Of a DNA stretch of 64,000 nucleotides, positions 1-9,376 are shown in pieces (positions within the stretch are counted from its first letter, which is position 1; each line of letters opens with the position of its first letter). The DNA is from Gluconobacter sphaericus NBRC 12467 (GTDB lineage Bacteria; Pseudomonadota; Alphaproteobacteria; Acetobacterales; Acetobacteraceae), in assembly GCF_006539125.1 (NCBI RefSeq), contig NZ_BJMK01000009.1:1-64000 (forward strand), written 5' to 3'. The notes under the pieces are model-generated. The model was not told where the DNA came from. It was given only the letters and a program-made list of their open reading frames with translations, and did no database searches. The translations under genes and the position numbers were made by a program.

Positions 1-2
1 CT

Positions 3-626
3 CGTCGCCTTTACGCAGCCCGGGACGACCAGAAAGTCCATCACTGGAATCCCCCTCGGCATGGCTCTTCAAACCGGCAGCAGGAGCTCAAAGGAAAGCA
101 TGTCGGTATTATTGGCTATGGGAAAATCGGAAGCACAATTGGTGAGCTGTGTGGTTTGCTTGGAATGAAAGTGACGGCTGTCCGCCGTAGCCTTCCTGAG
201 AAAGGTAATGGACAGGGCGGTGTTGAAACCGTGCTTTACAGTGATCTCGGTACACTGATTCCGGATTTGGATTTTGTTGTTTTGAGCTGCCCGCTGACGC
301 CACAGACCGAAGGACTGGTGGATATGGCATTTCTTGAGCGCATGAAGCCCTCTGCCTGGCTTGTGAATGTGGCACGGGGACGTGTAGTTCGCGAAAGGGA
401 TCTGATTTCGGCTCTGGATCAAAATTTGATCGGAGGGACGGCGCTTGATACGTTTGAGACTGAGCCTTTGCCGAAGGAAAGCCCGCTGTGGGCTATGTCC
501 AATGTCATTGTAACGCCACATAATGCCGGAGACAGTGAGAAATATGCTCCCAATGTTGCCAAGCTTCTGCTGGAAAATATTCGCAGATTTGAAACGGATG
601 AACCCCTGATCAACAGGGTCGTCTGA
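3..626 (+). CDS. D-2-hydroxyacid dehydrogenase, C-terminal part (5' end outside window)
   Basis: The frame is open from the window edge and ends at TGA 624-626, giving 207 visible residues, so the N-terminal catalytic half is missing. The NAD-binding glycine motif GYGKIG lies at visible residues 38-43. NVARGRVVRERDL carries the family's substrate-binding Arg, DTFETEPLP the catalytic Glu, and VTPHNAG the catalytic His. Family members reduce 2-keto acids to D-2-hydroxy acids with NAD(P)H in the cytoplasm; glyoxylate/hydroxypyruvate or phosphoglycerate-type substrates cannot be told apart here. It converges on the deacetylase gene downstream with about 30 bp between stop codons. Family assignment is firm, substrate unknown. 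Confidence 0.9.
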   Translation, partial: RRLYAARDDQKVHHWNPPRHGSSNRQQELKGKHVGIIGYGKIGSTIGELCGLLGMKVTAVRRSLPEKGNGQGGVETVLYSDLGTLIPDLDFVVLSCPLTPQTEGLVDMAFLERMKPSAWLVNVARGRVVRERDLISALDQNLIGGTALDTFETEPLPKESPLWAMSNVIVTPHNAGDSEKYAPNVAKLLLENIRRFETDEPLINRVV

Positions 627-656
627 GCGTAAAGGCTGGCTGAGACGGGAGCGGGC

Positions 657-1583
657 TTACGCTCGTTCCTGTCCTGCCGACTGCCGGTAAGCCGACGCGA
701 TCTGTCCACGGGTGGAAACCCATACTTTTTCTTTCGTGCGGATGTAGTCGACAAACTTTTCCAGAGCGGCAAAGCGCCCTGGACGACCGATGATCCGGGT
801 ATGAAGGCTGATCGTCATCATTTTTGGGTGGGTTTCGCCCTCTCTGTAGAGCACATCGAAAGAATCTTTCAGATACTCGAAAAAATCATTGCTTGTGGAG
901 AGGCCGCCCCGCCAGAACTTGATATCGTTCGTATCGAAGGCATGCGGGACGACGCACCACTCCCGCCCATCGACGTTGACTGTAAATGGCAGGTCGTCAG
1001 CGTAGGAATCACAATCATATTCGAAGCCGCCATGCTCTATCAGCAGGCGGCGCGTGTGGATGCTGGGCGCATACCGGCAGTACCAGCCAGCAGGCGTTTT
1101 CCCAGTGGTTTTCTGCAGGGATTCAATGGCAAGTCGGATATGCTCCCGTTCTTGCTCGGCTCCAAGCTGTGTGACGTCCTCCCAACGGTATCCGTGACAG
1201 ACGATTTCATGTGAGATCGGTCCGGAAAGATAGTCCGCAAGGTCAGGATTGCGCTCGACAGCGACTGAGCAGGCGTAGAGAGAAACCGACATGCCGTAGC
1301 GGTCAAAGAGCTTCAGAACACGCCACAGGCCAGCGCGGCCCCCGTATTCATAAGTTGTTTCCATAGCTAGATCCCGTTCTCCTGGCGCAGGAGAGCGAGC
1401 GACCTCTCCAAGGGACTCACCAGCTGGATCGCCGTCTGTAACAGATTGCTCAGAGCCTTCCTCGATATTGATAACGAAGGAAACGGCGATCTGGCTGCCG
1501 TCCGGCCACTGCATCACAGGCACATTACGGGCGTAGCCAACGAAATCGCGATCAGACAGGCCAAACATGGAATGTTCTTTCAT
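657..1583 (-). CDS. PuuE-like polysaccharide deacetylase-family hydrolase (allantoinase type)
   Basis: A 308-residue cytoplasmic protein without signal peptide. VSFVINIEEGSE near residue 35 and HEIVCHGYRWEDV near 125 are typical of the PuuE branch of the NodB/polysaccharide-deacetylase superfamily, which hydrolyses cyclic amides such as allantoin rather than chitin. It is the second gene of a two-gene minus-strand unit: the amidohydrolase upstream ends 9 bp before this start. An internal ATG at 1568 (MFGLSDRD) fits the usual family N-terminus better, and neither start has a clear ribosome site. With its neighbour it could open a ring and then cut the ureido product; allantoin is one candidate, hydantoins another. 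Confidence 0.8.
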   Translation of the reverse strand: MKEHSMFGLSDRDFVGYARNVPVMQWPDGSQIAVSFVINIEEGSEQSVTDGDPAGESLGEVARSPAPGERDLAMETTYEYGGRAGLWRVLKLFDRYGMSVSLYACSVAVERNPDLADYLSGPISHEIVCHGYRWEDVTQLGAEQEREHIRLAIESLQKTTGKTPAGWYCRYAPSIHTRRLLIEHGGFEYDCDSYADDLPFTVNVDGREWCVVPHAFDTNDIKFWRGGLSTSNDFFEYLKDSFDVLYREGETHPKMMTISLHTRIIGRPGRFAALEKFVDYIRTKEKVWVSTRGQIASAYRQSAGQERA

Positions 1584-1592
1584 GAAAGTCGA

Positions 1593-2858
1593 TCAGAGGG
1601 AGAGAGATGTTTCCTGCTTCAGGACAACGTCAAAGACGTCAATCGCCTTGCGCAGGTCGGCTATATCCAGAAACTCTTCAGGGCAGTGACTTCCATTCTG
1701 ATTGCGCACGAACAGCATGCCACAACGGATTCCCTGATTGGCAAAAATTGCTGTGTCATGACCGGCCCCGCTGGGCATCGTCTGTGCGCCCACACTAAGG
1801 TCAGCCGCGGCTTCAAGCATTTCGTTTTGAATCGTTTCATCCATTATCGCTGGCTTGGAGCCTGAATGAGTCCCGAATTCGAAACTCACACCATACTTTC
1901 TTTCAACATCGAGGCACAGCTCTTTCAGCTTCGTCTCAATGACCTGAAGGGTCTCGGAAGACGTGGAACGGATGTCGATGGAGAAGGCAACATCGCCGGA
2001 GATCTTGCAAAAACTCGCCAGATCAGCGTCGGTGGAAAAGATACCGAAAGTTAGAGTGAAAAGATGCCCCTGTGCCTCTTGCTCCGCCCACATGGCCTGA
2101 GCCCGGGTCACAAGATCGGAGAGGGCAACTACGGAATCCTGACGGAACAGCCGTGGAGTGGCGCCTGAGTGTGCATAGGCGCCATGAAGTCTAGCATAGC
2201 GATAGCGTGTGCTACCACAGATGCCTGTCACAACACCGATGACGGTATCACTTTGCTCAAGGAGGCAGGGGCCTTGTTCGATATGAAGTTCCAGAAAAGC
2301 GTGGATATCCGCCGCTTTCAGGAATGGTTGACCGTATAGAAGGGCTTGTGGGTCACCGCCCGAACTGCTGATGCCGTCTTTTAGAAGACTGCCATTATCA
2401 TGGCGTTTTGCCTCCAGATCGCTTGCACTGAGAAGGTTGAAAGCGGCTTTGCTCCCGATGTAGGAAACCGGAAACCAGGCGCTTTCTTCCGCACGGATCG
2501 CCATGACGACCAGAGATCGATCAGGGACATAGTTATCCTGACGCCATCGTCTTGCGATTTCCAAGGCCGCAATGACACCTGTCGCCCCATCGAAATTCCC
2601 GCCAGCAGGTACAGAATCCATGTGCGAGCCGGTCATGACGACGGGCAAGCCGGGTTCCTTGCCGGTTAGCGTCATATAGAGATTGGCACCGGCATCCGTG
2701 GCAATGTCTAGGGACAGCTCTTTCGCGACTGACTTCAGCAAGTCGTGAGCAGCCTGCTCGCCTTTGCCATAGGTATCTCGGCGAACGCCTCGCACATCTG
2801 GCGCGACGGAAGCGAGTTTGTCGAAAATATCTTCAAGGAATGTGTGTGCAGGCTTCAT
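1593..2858 (-). CDS. M20-family amidohydrolase (N-carbamoyl-L-amino acid hydrolase / allantoate amidohydrolase)
   Basis: A 421-residue enzyme of the HyuC/AllC/beta-ureidopropionase family, which cleaves a ureido group to amine, CO2 and ammonia with two metal ions. GSHMDSVPAGGNFDGATG (about 78-95) supplies metal-ligand His and Asp; RAEESAWFP carries the catalytic Glu pair; LELHIEQGP and the final GSHCPEEF are metal and substrate motifs; GAYAHSGATP marks the lid/dimerisation domain. Length is normal. It leads the unit that continues into the PuuE-like gene 9 bp downstream and is divergent from the TonB receptor across a 297-bp gap. Family is sure; carbamoyl-amino acid versus allantoate is undecided. 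Confidence 0.88.
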   Translation of the reverse strand: MKPAHTFLEDIFDKLASVAPDVRGVRRDTYGKGEQAAHDLLKSVAKELSLDIATDAGANLYMTLTGKEPGLPVVMTGSHMDSVPAGGNFDGATGVIAALEIARRWRQDNYVPDRSLVVMAIRAEESAWFPVSYIGSKAAFNLLSASDLEAKRHDNGSLLKDGISSSGGDPQALLYGQPFLKAADIHAFLELHIEQGPCLLEQSDTVIGVVTGICGSTRYRYARLHGAYAHSGATPRLFRQDSVVALSDLVTRAQAMWAEQEAQGHLFTLTFGIFSTDADLASFCKISGDVAFSIDIRSTSSETLQVIETKLKELCLDVERKYGVSFEFGTHSGSKPAIMDETIQNEMLEAAADLSVGAQTMPSGAGHDTAIFANQGIRCGMLFVRNQNGSHCPEEFLDIADLRKAIDVFDVVLKQETSLSL

Positions 2859-3155
2859 GGGAACCGGCGGCCTTCCTGGATTTTGTAATGGTCCTGTAAT
2901 GTTCTACAGCGGCGAATCTCTTCCGGAAAGATAGATAAACTATATTCTCAAACAAGGAAAACGAATAACGTTCCGGAATCAATATGGTGTAGTTCTGAAG
3001 AATGATTTTTCGTGTTCAGAAGTCTGAAGCGGTTGTCCTTTATGCTTCGTGGAGACGAAAGGATGCTTTTCAGGCGATCTGGAACCGATACCCTCCCTGC
3101 CGTCCTGACGACAATCTGCCGTTCCGTTTTTGAGCGCGCTTAAGGAGATCGTAAC
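2859..3155. promoter_or_regulatory. Divergent intergenic region, hydrolase operon / TonB receptor
   Basis: This 297-bp gap must hold both promoters. It is AT-richer than its flanks around 2931-2970. AAGGAG at 3142-3147 is a strong ribosome site 8 bp before the GTG start of the receptor gene and decides that start over the ATG at 3165. I see no convincing operator or RNA structure. Confidence 0.45.
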
Positions 3156-6038
3156 GTGAATAGAATGAAATATGTCTTCCTGGGTGTGGCCATCTGCTCG
3201 ACAGCTGTTGAACTGCACCCTGATATATCTATTGCTGCGACCACGACCGTGGGTGCCCTCAAAAAGAATAAGGTCATTGCCACGAAAGGTGTGACACTGC
3301 CTGCGGGCTCCGAGAAAAAAAAGACGCAGGTTGTGCAGGCGGCACAAAAGCAGAAGGTCGCCGCGTCCGAAAATATTGTCGTCACCGGCTCTTTTCTCGG
3401 TGCGGGCCGCAATGCGGATCCCAACCCGGTCCAGATCATCAAGGCCACTGATATCCAGAAGACATCTGCGACGACAATCGGAGATTATCTCCTCCGGCTG
3501 CCATCCATCGGATCCACCGGAAGTTCAAACGCAAAGTCCATTGCGGGAAATGGCCTGTCCTGCGTTGATTTGCGAAATCTGGGTCAGTCCCGTGTACTGG
3601 TTCTGGTGGACGGAAAACGTCAGGTCCAGACAATGGGCACTTCCACAGCCTGCGTTGATCTGAATGCCATCGCAACGGATCAAATTGCCTCGGTCGAAAT
3701 TCTTAAGGACGGTGGTTCGGAACTGTATGGTGCGGATGCTGTATCGGGCGTCGTCAATATCAAGCTCAAGCATGATGTGAATGACGCAGCAATTTCGATG
3801 CGCGGTGGTATCACGGATGTTGGTGATGACCGTACGGGTCGTATTTCTGCGCATAAAGGATTTAATTTCGACCACGACCGCGGTAATATTTCGATCTTCG
3901 GTCAGTATATGACGCAAGGCGGAACATATCAGCGCGACCGCGCCTGGTCCCGCAATCCTTCCAGCAACAATCCTGCTCAGGGGGCTGCGGCCATCTTTGG
4001 ATCGGCTATTACATCCCGTACACGTGTTGATCCAAGCGGGATGAACCTGATCAGCAATAATAACGGCACGTTCTCCCCTTACAATTCGTCCGATAATTAT
4101 AATTATGGCATGGATCAGACGATGGTGGGCTATACGCAGTCTGCCAATCTGAGTGGTGATTTCCATTACGACATTAACCGTCATATGACGCTGTATAGTC
4201 AGGTCAATTATGCCCATCGTACAACATCGGGCATTACTGGACTGGGTGTACCGGGCAGTGGCAATCCGCAGTCCGAGCTGCTGAGCTCTCTGACCCTTCC
4301 CGCAGGAAATCCGTATAATGTCTGGGGCAAGGATGTCGGCCTGTACAAACGCTTTCCGGAGCTTGGGCCACGTGAGCTGAGCACAGCCGTGGATACCTAT
4401 CAGGTTACCTCCGGTGCGCGCGGAAAAATCATCGGAAACTGGAATTACGACGCGTCCATGGCCTATGGGTCAAGCCAGTCATCCTTCCAGACCACCAATG
4501 ACATCAACTACGCGCATCTTCTTCAGGAGCTGGGCGTAGAGCAGCTTAATCCATCCAGTTCATCCAGCGCCGTGGTCTATAACCCATCCGTTTGTAACAG
4601 CGCTGCCGGCTGCCAGCTTGCCAATCCCTTCATGCCATGGTCCGGTCAGGCGGCCAAATACATCAGCTATACACAGCATAGTCATGCCAACTATCAGTTG
4701 AGAGATTTTAATCTTCGGATTAACAACAACAAACTCGTAAAACTGCCTTACCAGAATGGTGGCAATATCGGTCTTGCATTTGGCATGGAACATCGCAGCG
4801 AGCAGGGAAGTTTCAGTCCCGATCCGCTGATTGCTGCTGGGCAGATTGCGGGTGAAAGCTCTGCTGCGACGGGCGGTGGCTTCAATGCGAATGAAGTCTA
4901 TGGCGAACTTCGTGTGCCGCTGCTTCAGAATGCTCCTTTCGCCAAAGACCTGACAGTAGGTGCGCAGGGCCGTTGGTCCTCGTATAATACTTTTGGTGAT
5001 ACCCAGAACTGGAAGGCTAGCATCAACTGGGCGCCTACACGCGATATTCGCTTCCGTGCGACGCTGGGAACGTCCTACCGTCAGCCGAGTATCTATGAAC
5101 TCTATGGCGGCAATACGCTGGCATTGACTTCTGCGATCGATCCCTGCTCACAGGCGAGTACTTATGGTGGCCTCAAGGCGGCAGTGATTGCGAATTGCGC
5201 AAAGGCGGGCGTGAACGCCAATAAATTCACCTCAGCCTGGTCGGGACAGCTCCCGGTCCTGTCGGGCGGCAACAAGGCCCTTCGGCCGGAGCAGGGGCGT
5301 ACCTACACTTTTGGCACAGTCATCACGCCGCGCTTTGCTCCGGGTCTGAATGTTTCTGTTGAATACTGGCACTACACAATCAAAAATACGATCAATACCG
5401 TAAACCCGCAGTACATTCTCGATCAGTGTTATGAGGGTCTGAACAACTCTTATTGCAGCAGCATTGCTCCGAGGAGTTCTTCCGGCCAGATTACGCAGGT
5501 TTCCTCAGTTTACCAGAATATGGGTGGAGTAAAGACTGGTGGTATCGACTTTGACGTGAGTTATCCGATTCACATATCGATGAATGATACCGTTGTGATC
5601 GCCAATAACATGCAGGAAACGGTAAGCTATCTGCAGCAGAACAGCCCGGGTGGTGCGTGGCTGAATTATAACGGTCGGATGATCTATTCTGCTGGTTATG
5701 GTTTCCCGCGCGTCAAGGACTATTTCTCTGCCAACTGGTATCATGGGAATTTCAGCCTGACATACATGATGAACTTCACAGGTGGTATGAAGCTCAATAA
5801 TGGTTCGACTGATTTGACCGCCAAGACCAACTCGGTCTCCCATGTTAGCCCTATCACGTCGCATGACATCTCTGTCGGGTACAATTTCGGCAAATGGCAC
5901 TTGGATGGTGGCGTGAACAATATGTTCAACAAGGCGCCTCCATACGTTCCGACCGGTGTTTACAACACTGCCAGCGGTTTGTACGCTGAAGAAATGATTG
6001 GCCGATATGTCTGGCTTCAGGCAGGAGCTCATTTCTAA
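3156..6038 (+). CDS. TonB-dependent outer-membrane receptor
   Basis: A 960-residue receptor. GTG start chosen for the AAGGAG site 8 bp upstream. A signal-peptide-like N-terminus is followed by a Lys/Ala/Thr-rich linker to about residue 70, then a plug domain (ENIVVTGSFLGAGR; VLVLVDGKRQ; VEILKDGGSELYGADAVSG) ending near 205, and a long beta-barrel that finishes in WLQAGAHF with the terminal Phe expected of outer-membrane barrels. It imports a ligand into the periplasm with TonB/ExbBD energy. The binding protein and permeases downstream suggest an amino acid or small peptide-like ligand rather than a siderophore, but this is context only. The barrel contains several Cys pairs (e.g. CNSAAGC) typical of surface loops. 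Confidence 0.92.
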   Translation: MNRMKYVFLGVAICSTAVELHPDISIAATTTVGALKKNKVIATKGVTLPAGSEKKKTQVVQAAQKQKVAASENIVVTGSFLGAGRNADPNPVQIIKATDIQKTSATTIGDYLLRLPSIGSTGSSNAKSIAGNGLSCVDLRNLGQSRVLVLVDGKRQVQTMGTSTACVDLNAIATDQIASVEILKDGGSELYGADAVSGVVNIKLKHDVNDAAISMRGGITDVGDDRTGRISAHKGFNFDHDRGNISIFGQYMTQGGTYQRDRAWSRNPSSNNPAQGAAAIFGSAITSRTRVDPSGMNLISNNNGTFSPYNSSDNYNYGMDQTMVGYTQSANLSGDFHYDINRHMTLYSQVNYAHRTTSGITGLGVPGSGNPQSELLSSLTLPAGNPYNVWGKDVGLYKRFPELGPRELSTAVDTYQVTSGARGKIIGNWNYDASMAYGSSQSSFQTTNDINYAHLLQELGVEQLNPSSSSSAVVYNPSVCNSAAGCQLANPFMPWSGQAAKYISYTQHSHANYQLRDFNLRINNNKLVKLPYQNGGNIGLAFGMEHRSEQGSFSPDPLIAAGQIAGESSAATGGGFNANEVYGELRVPLLQNAPFAKDLTVGAQGRWSSYNTFGDTQNWKASINWAPTRDIRFRATLGTSYRQPSIYELYGGNTLALTSAIDPCSQASTYGGLKAAVIANCAKAGVNANKFTSAWSGQLPVLSGGNKALRPEQGRTYTFGTVITPRFAPGLNVSVEYWHYTIKNTINTVNPQYILDQCYEGLNNSYCSSIAPRSSSGQITQVSSVYQNMGGVKTGGIDFDVSYPIHISMNDTVVIANNMQETVSYLQQNSPGGAWLNYNGRMIYSAGYGFPRVKDYFSANWYHGNFSLTYMMNFTGGMKLNNGSTDLTAKTNSVSHVSPITSHDISVGYNFGKWHLDGGVNNMFNKAPPYVPTGVYNTASGLYAEEMIGRYVWLQAGAHF

Positions 6039-6141
6039 AAAGTATAACTTAATCAAGGCGTGTTCTGGGAACGGTTTGTGCTGCTTCAGGAACATTCTGG
6101 GGTGCGAATTCTGGATATGGTTTTTGAAAGGGGCTGATGCC

Positions 6142-6993
6142 ATGCGTTTGCGGAGATCTCTCTGCGCTTTTCTGTCCATGGCATGCATGCTCTTTTCGGG
6201 AGTAACGTGTGAAGCCGCCCGTGCTCAGGATACCCTGACGGTGGGTTCTGATTTCGGCGTGGCGCCCTGGGTCATCCGTGGTCCGAATGGCCCGGAAGGC
6301 TTCGGGATTGATCTCATCAACATGGTGGCACGGAAGATGGGATACCGTTCGGTCGATGTCGAAGATATTAATTTCTCGGGATTGTTTCCGGCGTTGTTTT
6401 CGTCACGGATCAACATCATGGTCAATCCATTGAATATTACTCAGGATCGTAGTGAAAGATTGCTGTTCAGTGAGCCGATTTTTGCTACGGGCAATGGGTT
6501 TATTGTTCTCAAGGGACAGAAAATCTCAGGACAGGCGGATCTGAGAGGTAAGGTTCTCGCTGTGAACCGCGGAACACTCTCCGATACCTGGGCGACAGTG
6601 AACCATGATCGCTACGGGTTTTCGGTTCAGCGATACGAGACTTTTCCTGATTCGGTTCTGGCTGTCATGACGGGCCGCGCCTTTACAGCGCTGAATGAAA
6701 TTCCAACAACCGTTTATGCGGCCAGCCGAAATCCTCTTATCGAAGTCGGATACAAGGATTTCGACGGACGTAATTTTGGTTATGCATTTCGCAAGGACGA
6801 TGTAGAGTTGCGGAACCGGACAGAAATGGCAATCGAGTGTCTGAAACAGGAAGGCGCTCTGGGGCGCCTTTATACAAAATGGTACGGCGCGCCTCCTTCG
6901 AAGGACAATCCGCTGATGACCATTTATCCGGGTTTCGGACCACCGGGTTTTTCCGGTTACGATCCTGCGCCCCATTCTGTTCAATGTCACTGA
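6142..6993 (+). CDS. Family 3 periplasmic solute-binding protein (polar amino acid type)
   Basis: ATG at 6142 is preceded by GAAAGGGG; the frame is open further upstream but overlaps the receptor gene. The 283-residue product has a Sec signal peptide (MRLRRSLCAF, hydrophobic core, likely cut after ARA) and the SBP_bac_3 fold: TLTVGSDFGVAPWV, GFGIDLINMVARKMGY, ERLLFSEPIF and YTKWYGAP near the C-terminus. It should deliver a polar amino acid or derivative to the two permeases encoded next. It lies 103 bp after the receptor gene, so the two are probably co-expressed. Family assignment is strong; ligand unknown. Confidence 0.9.
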   Translation: MRLRRSLCAFLSMACMLFSGVTCEAARAQDTLTVGSDFGVAPWVIRGPNGPEGFGIDLINMVARKMGYRSVDVEDINFSGLFPALFSSRINIMVNPLNITQDRSERLLFSEPIFATGNGFIVLKGQKISGQADLRGKVLAVNRGTLSDTWATVNHDRYGFSVQRYETFPDSVLAVMTGRAFTALNEIPTTVYAASRNPLIEVGYKDFDGRNFGYAFRKDDVELRNRTEMAIECLKQEGALGRLYTKWYGAPPSKDNPLMTIYPGFGPPGFSGYDPAPHSVQCH

Positions 6994-7049
6994 CCGGGGC
7001 TTCATGACTTTCTCTGTCATTTCCGGAATATTCTTCTCCTGGATGGTCC

Positions 7050-7715
7050 ATGCAGCAGATTTTTGAAAACTATTTTAATCTGCAGGTTCTGAAGGCTGCC
7101 TTTCCGGATGTATTGGCAGGCTTCTGGGTAACTGTGCGGGCAGCGGTGCTCATTATTGCGATGGGTGTCAGTGGTGGTCTGGGGCTGGCTTTGTTGCGAT
7201 GTCTGCGCAATCGGCTTCTGGATGCAGCGATCCGGTTTTACGTCGAAATTTTCCGGACGCTCCCTCAGCTTGTAGTGTTAATCTTCATATACTTCGGACT
7301 GCCTTATGCTGGCATCCGCTTTTCGGCATTTCTATCTACAGTCATTGCGCTGTCAGCAGTTCTGGCGGCCTTTTCGGCAGAAATTTTTTGGGCTGCCATT
7401 GCAGCAGTGCCTGTGGGGCAGTGGGAAGCTGCGTCTGCACTGGGCTTCCGACGCCCGCAGGCCCTTTTTCTTTTCATTCTTCCGCAGGCCATTCGCCTTG
7501 CGCTCCCTCTGGTTACGAACCGTACGATTGCAATCACAAAGGGAACTGCGTTTGGCATCGCAGTATCGTTGCAGGAAACACTCGGGAGCGCGCAGAGCGT
7601 TATGTCCATAAAGGCCAATTCGTCACCGCTTACGCTTGCAGCAGGGTTCTATCTTTTGTTCTTTATCCCGCTTGTCATGTTCAGTCGTTATCTTGAACGG
7701 CATTTCTCGCACTAG
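7050..7715 (+). CDS. Amino acid ABC transporter permease (HisQ/GltJ-like)
   Basis: A 221-residue inner-membrane protein with about five hydrophobic segments. The HisQM-family EAA loop is visible as EAASALGFRRPQALFLFILP, which docks onto the ATPase. IFRTLPQLVVLIFIYFGLP is the conserved second-helix motif (FRGTPLL equivalent). It pairs with the permease 12 bp downstream to form the transmembrane channel for the binding protein encoded just upstream. Length is normal. Confidence 0.92.
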   Translation: MQQIFENYFNLQVLKAAFPDVLAGFWVTVRAAVLIIAMGVSGGLGLALLRCLRNRLLDAAIRFYVEIFRTLPQLVVLIFIYFGLPYAGIRFSAFLSTVIALSAVLAAFSAEIFWAAIAAVPVGQWEAASALGFRRPQALFLFILPQAIRLALPLVTNRTIAITKGTAFGIAVSLQETLGSAQSVMSIKANSSPLTLAAGFYLLFFIPLVMFSRYLERHFSH

Positions 7716-7727
7716 GATGCCCTGAAA

Positions 7728-8408
7728 ATGCATCTGTTTCTGGATAATTTCTTCAATATTCCGTCCCTGATAACCGTTCAGGCTCTGCTCTGGCAGGGGG
7801 TGAAGTTCACTCTGCTCCTTTCGGCAGCAGCGTTGCCCTTGTCGTTACTGTGTGGTCTTGCGCTGGCGCTTCTTTATAGCTTCTCAGGGCGGATATTGCG
7901 TCGGATCCTTTTGGTGCTGATCGATCTGATGCGGGCTTTTCCTGTGCTCATGATGCTGATCCTGATCTATTACAGTCTCCCCTTTTTGGGGATCACGCTG
8001 GGTAGCTTCGCAGCGGTGGTGGCAGCGATTGTTCTTAATAATACCGGGTATTTCAGCGAGATTTTTCGCGCCGGGCTGGACTCCATTCCCAAAGGGCAGA
8101 TGGAGGCGGCTCAGTCTCTTGGCTTTCATCGCGCCAAAGCCATGATCTACCTGATTTTGCCGCAGGTTCTGCGTAAGGTTGTTGCACCGCTGGCCAGTAA
8201 TTCTCTCGAACTTGTTAAGACAACATCGATTGCGGGTCTTGTTGCAATCCCTGAACTTCTCCGATCTGCTCAAATCGCACAGGAGCAGACTTACAACCCG
8301 ACACCACTAACAGCAGTTGCTGTCATTTTCTTTGTTCTGTTGTGGCCCTTTTCCCACTGGGTTTCGCGTCTGGAGCAAAGAGAGCTTTCGGGGCGTTCCA
8401 GAACGTGA
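7728..8408 (+). CDS. Amino acid ABC transporter permease (HisM/GltK-like)
   Basis: A 226-residue partner of the preceding permease. It has the same architecture: hydrophobic helices, MRAFPVLMMLILIYYSLPF, an EAA loop (EAAQSLGFHRAKAMIYLILP) and NSLELVKTTSIAGLVAIPEL, typical of HisQM proteins. Its stop codon overlaps the GTG start of the epimerase gene (GTGA), so translation is probably coupled. Confidence 0.92.
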   Translation: MHLFLDNFFNIPSLITVQALLWQGVKFTLLLSAAALPLSLLCGLALALLYSFSGRILRRILLVLIDLMRAFPVLMMLILIYYSLPFLGITLGSFAAVVAAIVLNNTGYFSEIFRAGLDSIPKGQMEAAQSLGFHRAKAMIYLILPQVLRKVVAPLASNSLELVKTTSIAGLVAIPELLRSAQIAQEQTYNPTPLTAVAVIFFVLLWPFSHWVSRLEQRELSGRSRT

Positions 8409-9376
8409 AAATCCTCATAACAGGTGGCACGGGATTTGTCGGGTTGGCACTCGCGGAAGCATTGCTGAAGCTGGGTCATGTTCCCGTGCTTTTTGCAATG
8501 ACGCCTGTTGCGCCCTGGTTCGGCAGTCGGGCTCCGTTTCGGGACGTAAAATTTATTGAGGGGAATGTTTGCTCGGCTTCCGATGTGGGTGCCGCAGTGG
8601 AAGCCTGCGCGCCTGAAATCGTCATCCATCTTGCTGCCATGACACCGGATCTTGCTACCGAAAAGGCGTCTCCGGCCCGCATTACCGAGATCAATGTTTC
8701 CGGGGTCGCAAACCTGCTCTGCGTCCTCCAGAACGCATGTAATGTCCGGCGTGTCGTGATCGCCAGCAGCGTGGCAATCTATGGACCCGTTGATCCGGCG
8801 GAGGGCCCTATAGAAGAGACCCGTCTTCTGGCGCCGCAGTCGCTTTACGGTATTACCAAACTGGCTGCGGAAAAGATGGCCCTCCGTCTGGGGGATATTT
8901 ATGGGATGGATATCCGCCTGGCGCGGATCGGGCCGGTCTACGGGCCGTGGGAACATGATACCGGGGTCCGCCCGCTCCTCAGCCCGCAGGCACAGGTGCT
9001 GAGCCTTCTAAAGGCTGGCAAAAAAGCCGTTTTGGGGAGGGAGATGTGGGGAGATTGGCTTTACAGTCGTGATGCCGGGGCGGCGCTTGCGGCCATCGCG
9101 CTGAGTACCCGCTTGCGTCACGCAATTTATAATGTCGGCAATGGTCATGTCAGCGCTGTGGCAACATGGGGAACTGTAATGGCGGAAGCCCTGCACGCCC
9201 CCGGCATTTCGTTGGCTGGCGGAGGTGACGATGCCAACGTCCATTTTCCCATGAAGCAGGACAGGGCACCGCTTTCCATCGCACGCCTTCGTCAGGATAC
9301 GGATTTCATCCCGTCCTTCACCGATACGTTGAATGATTATCTCACATGGCTGGAGCACTATCCCAATGACTTCTGA
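8405..9376 (+). CDS. NAD-dependent epimerase/dehydratase family protein
   Basis: GTG start at 8405 overlaps the permease stop; the frame is open upstream but that part is inside the permease. The 323-residue extended SDR has the Rossmann motif TGGTGFVG near residues 7-14, a catalytic SSVAIYG segment and YGITK (Tyr-x3-Lys). [20 protein letters not shown] resembles sugar-nucleotide epimerases and related lactone/ketose dehydrogenases. Its position between the permeases and the ATPase of one ABC transporter is unusual and implies action on the imported compound, perhaps one carrying a sugar moiety. Reaction unknown. Confidence 0.85.
   Translation: MKILITGGTGFVGLALAEALLKLGHVPVLFAMTPVAPWFGSRAPFRDVKFIEGNVCSASDVGAAVEACAPEIVIHLAAMTPDLATEKASPARITEINVSGVANLLCVLQNACNVRRVVIASSVAIYGPVDPAEGPIEETRLLAPQSLYGITKLAAEKMALRLGDIYGMDIRLARIGPVYGPWEHDTGVRPLLSPQAQVLSLLKAGKKAVLGREMWGDWLYSRDAGAALAAIALSTRLRHAIYNVGNGHVSAVATWGTVMAEALHAPGISLAGGGDDANVHFPMKQDRAPLSIARLRQDTDFIPSFTDTLNDYLTWLEHYPNDF

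Noticed and set aside
657-2858. A complete allantoin/urate pathway
   Set aside because: Only two candidate hydrolases are present; no ureidoglycolate lyase, urate oxidase or xanthine dehydrogenase was seen in the window.
2921-2978. Two TTCCGGAA palindromes 50 bp apart in a promoter region
   Set aside because: The same 8-mer also occurs inside coding regions (for example near 15924, 40257 and 50047) and elsewhere, so it is not specific to control regions.
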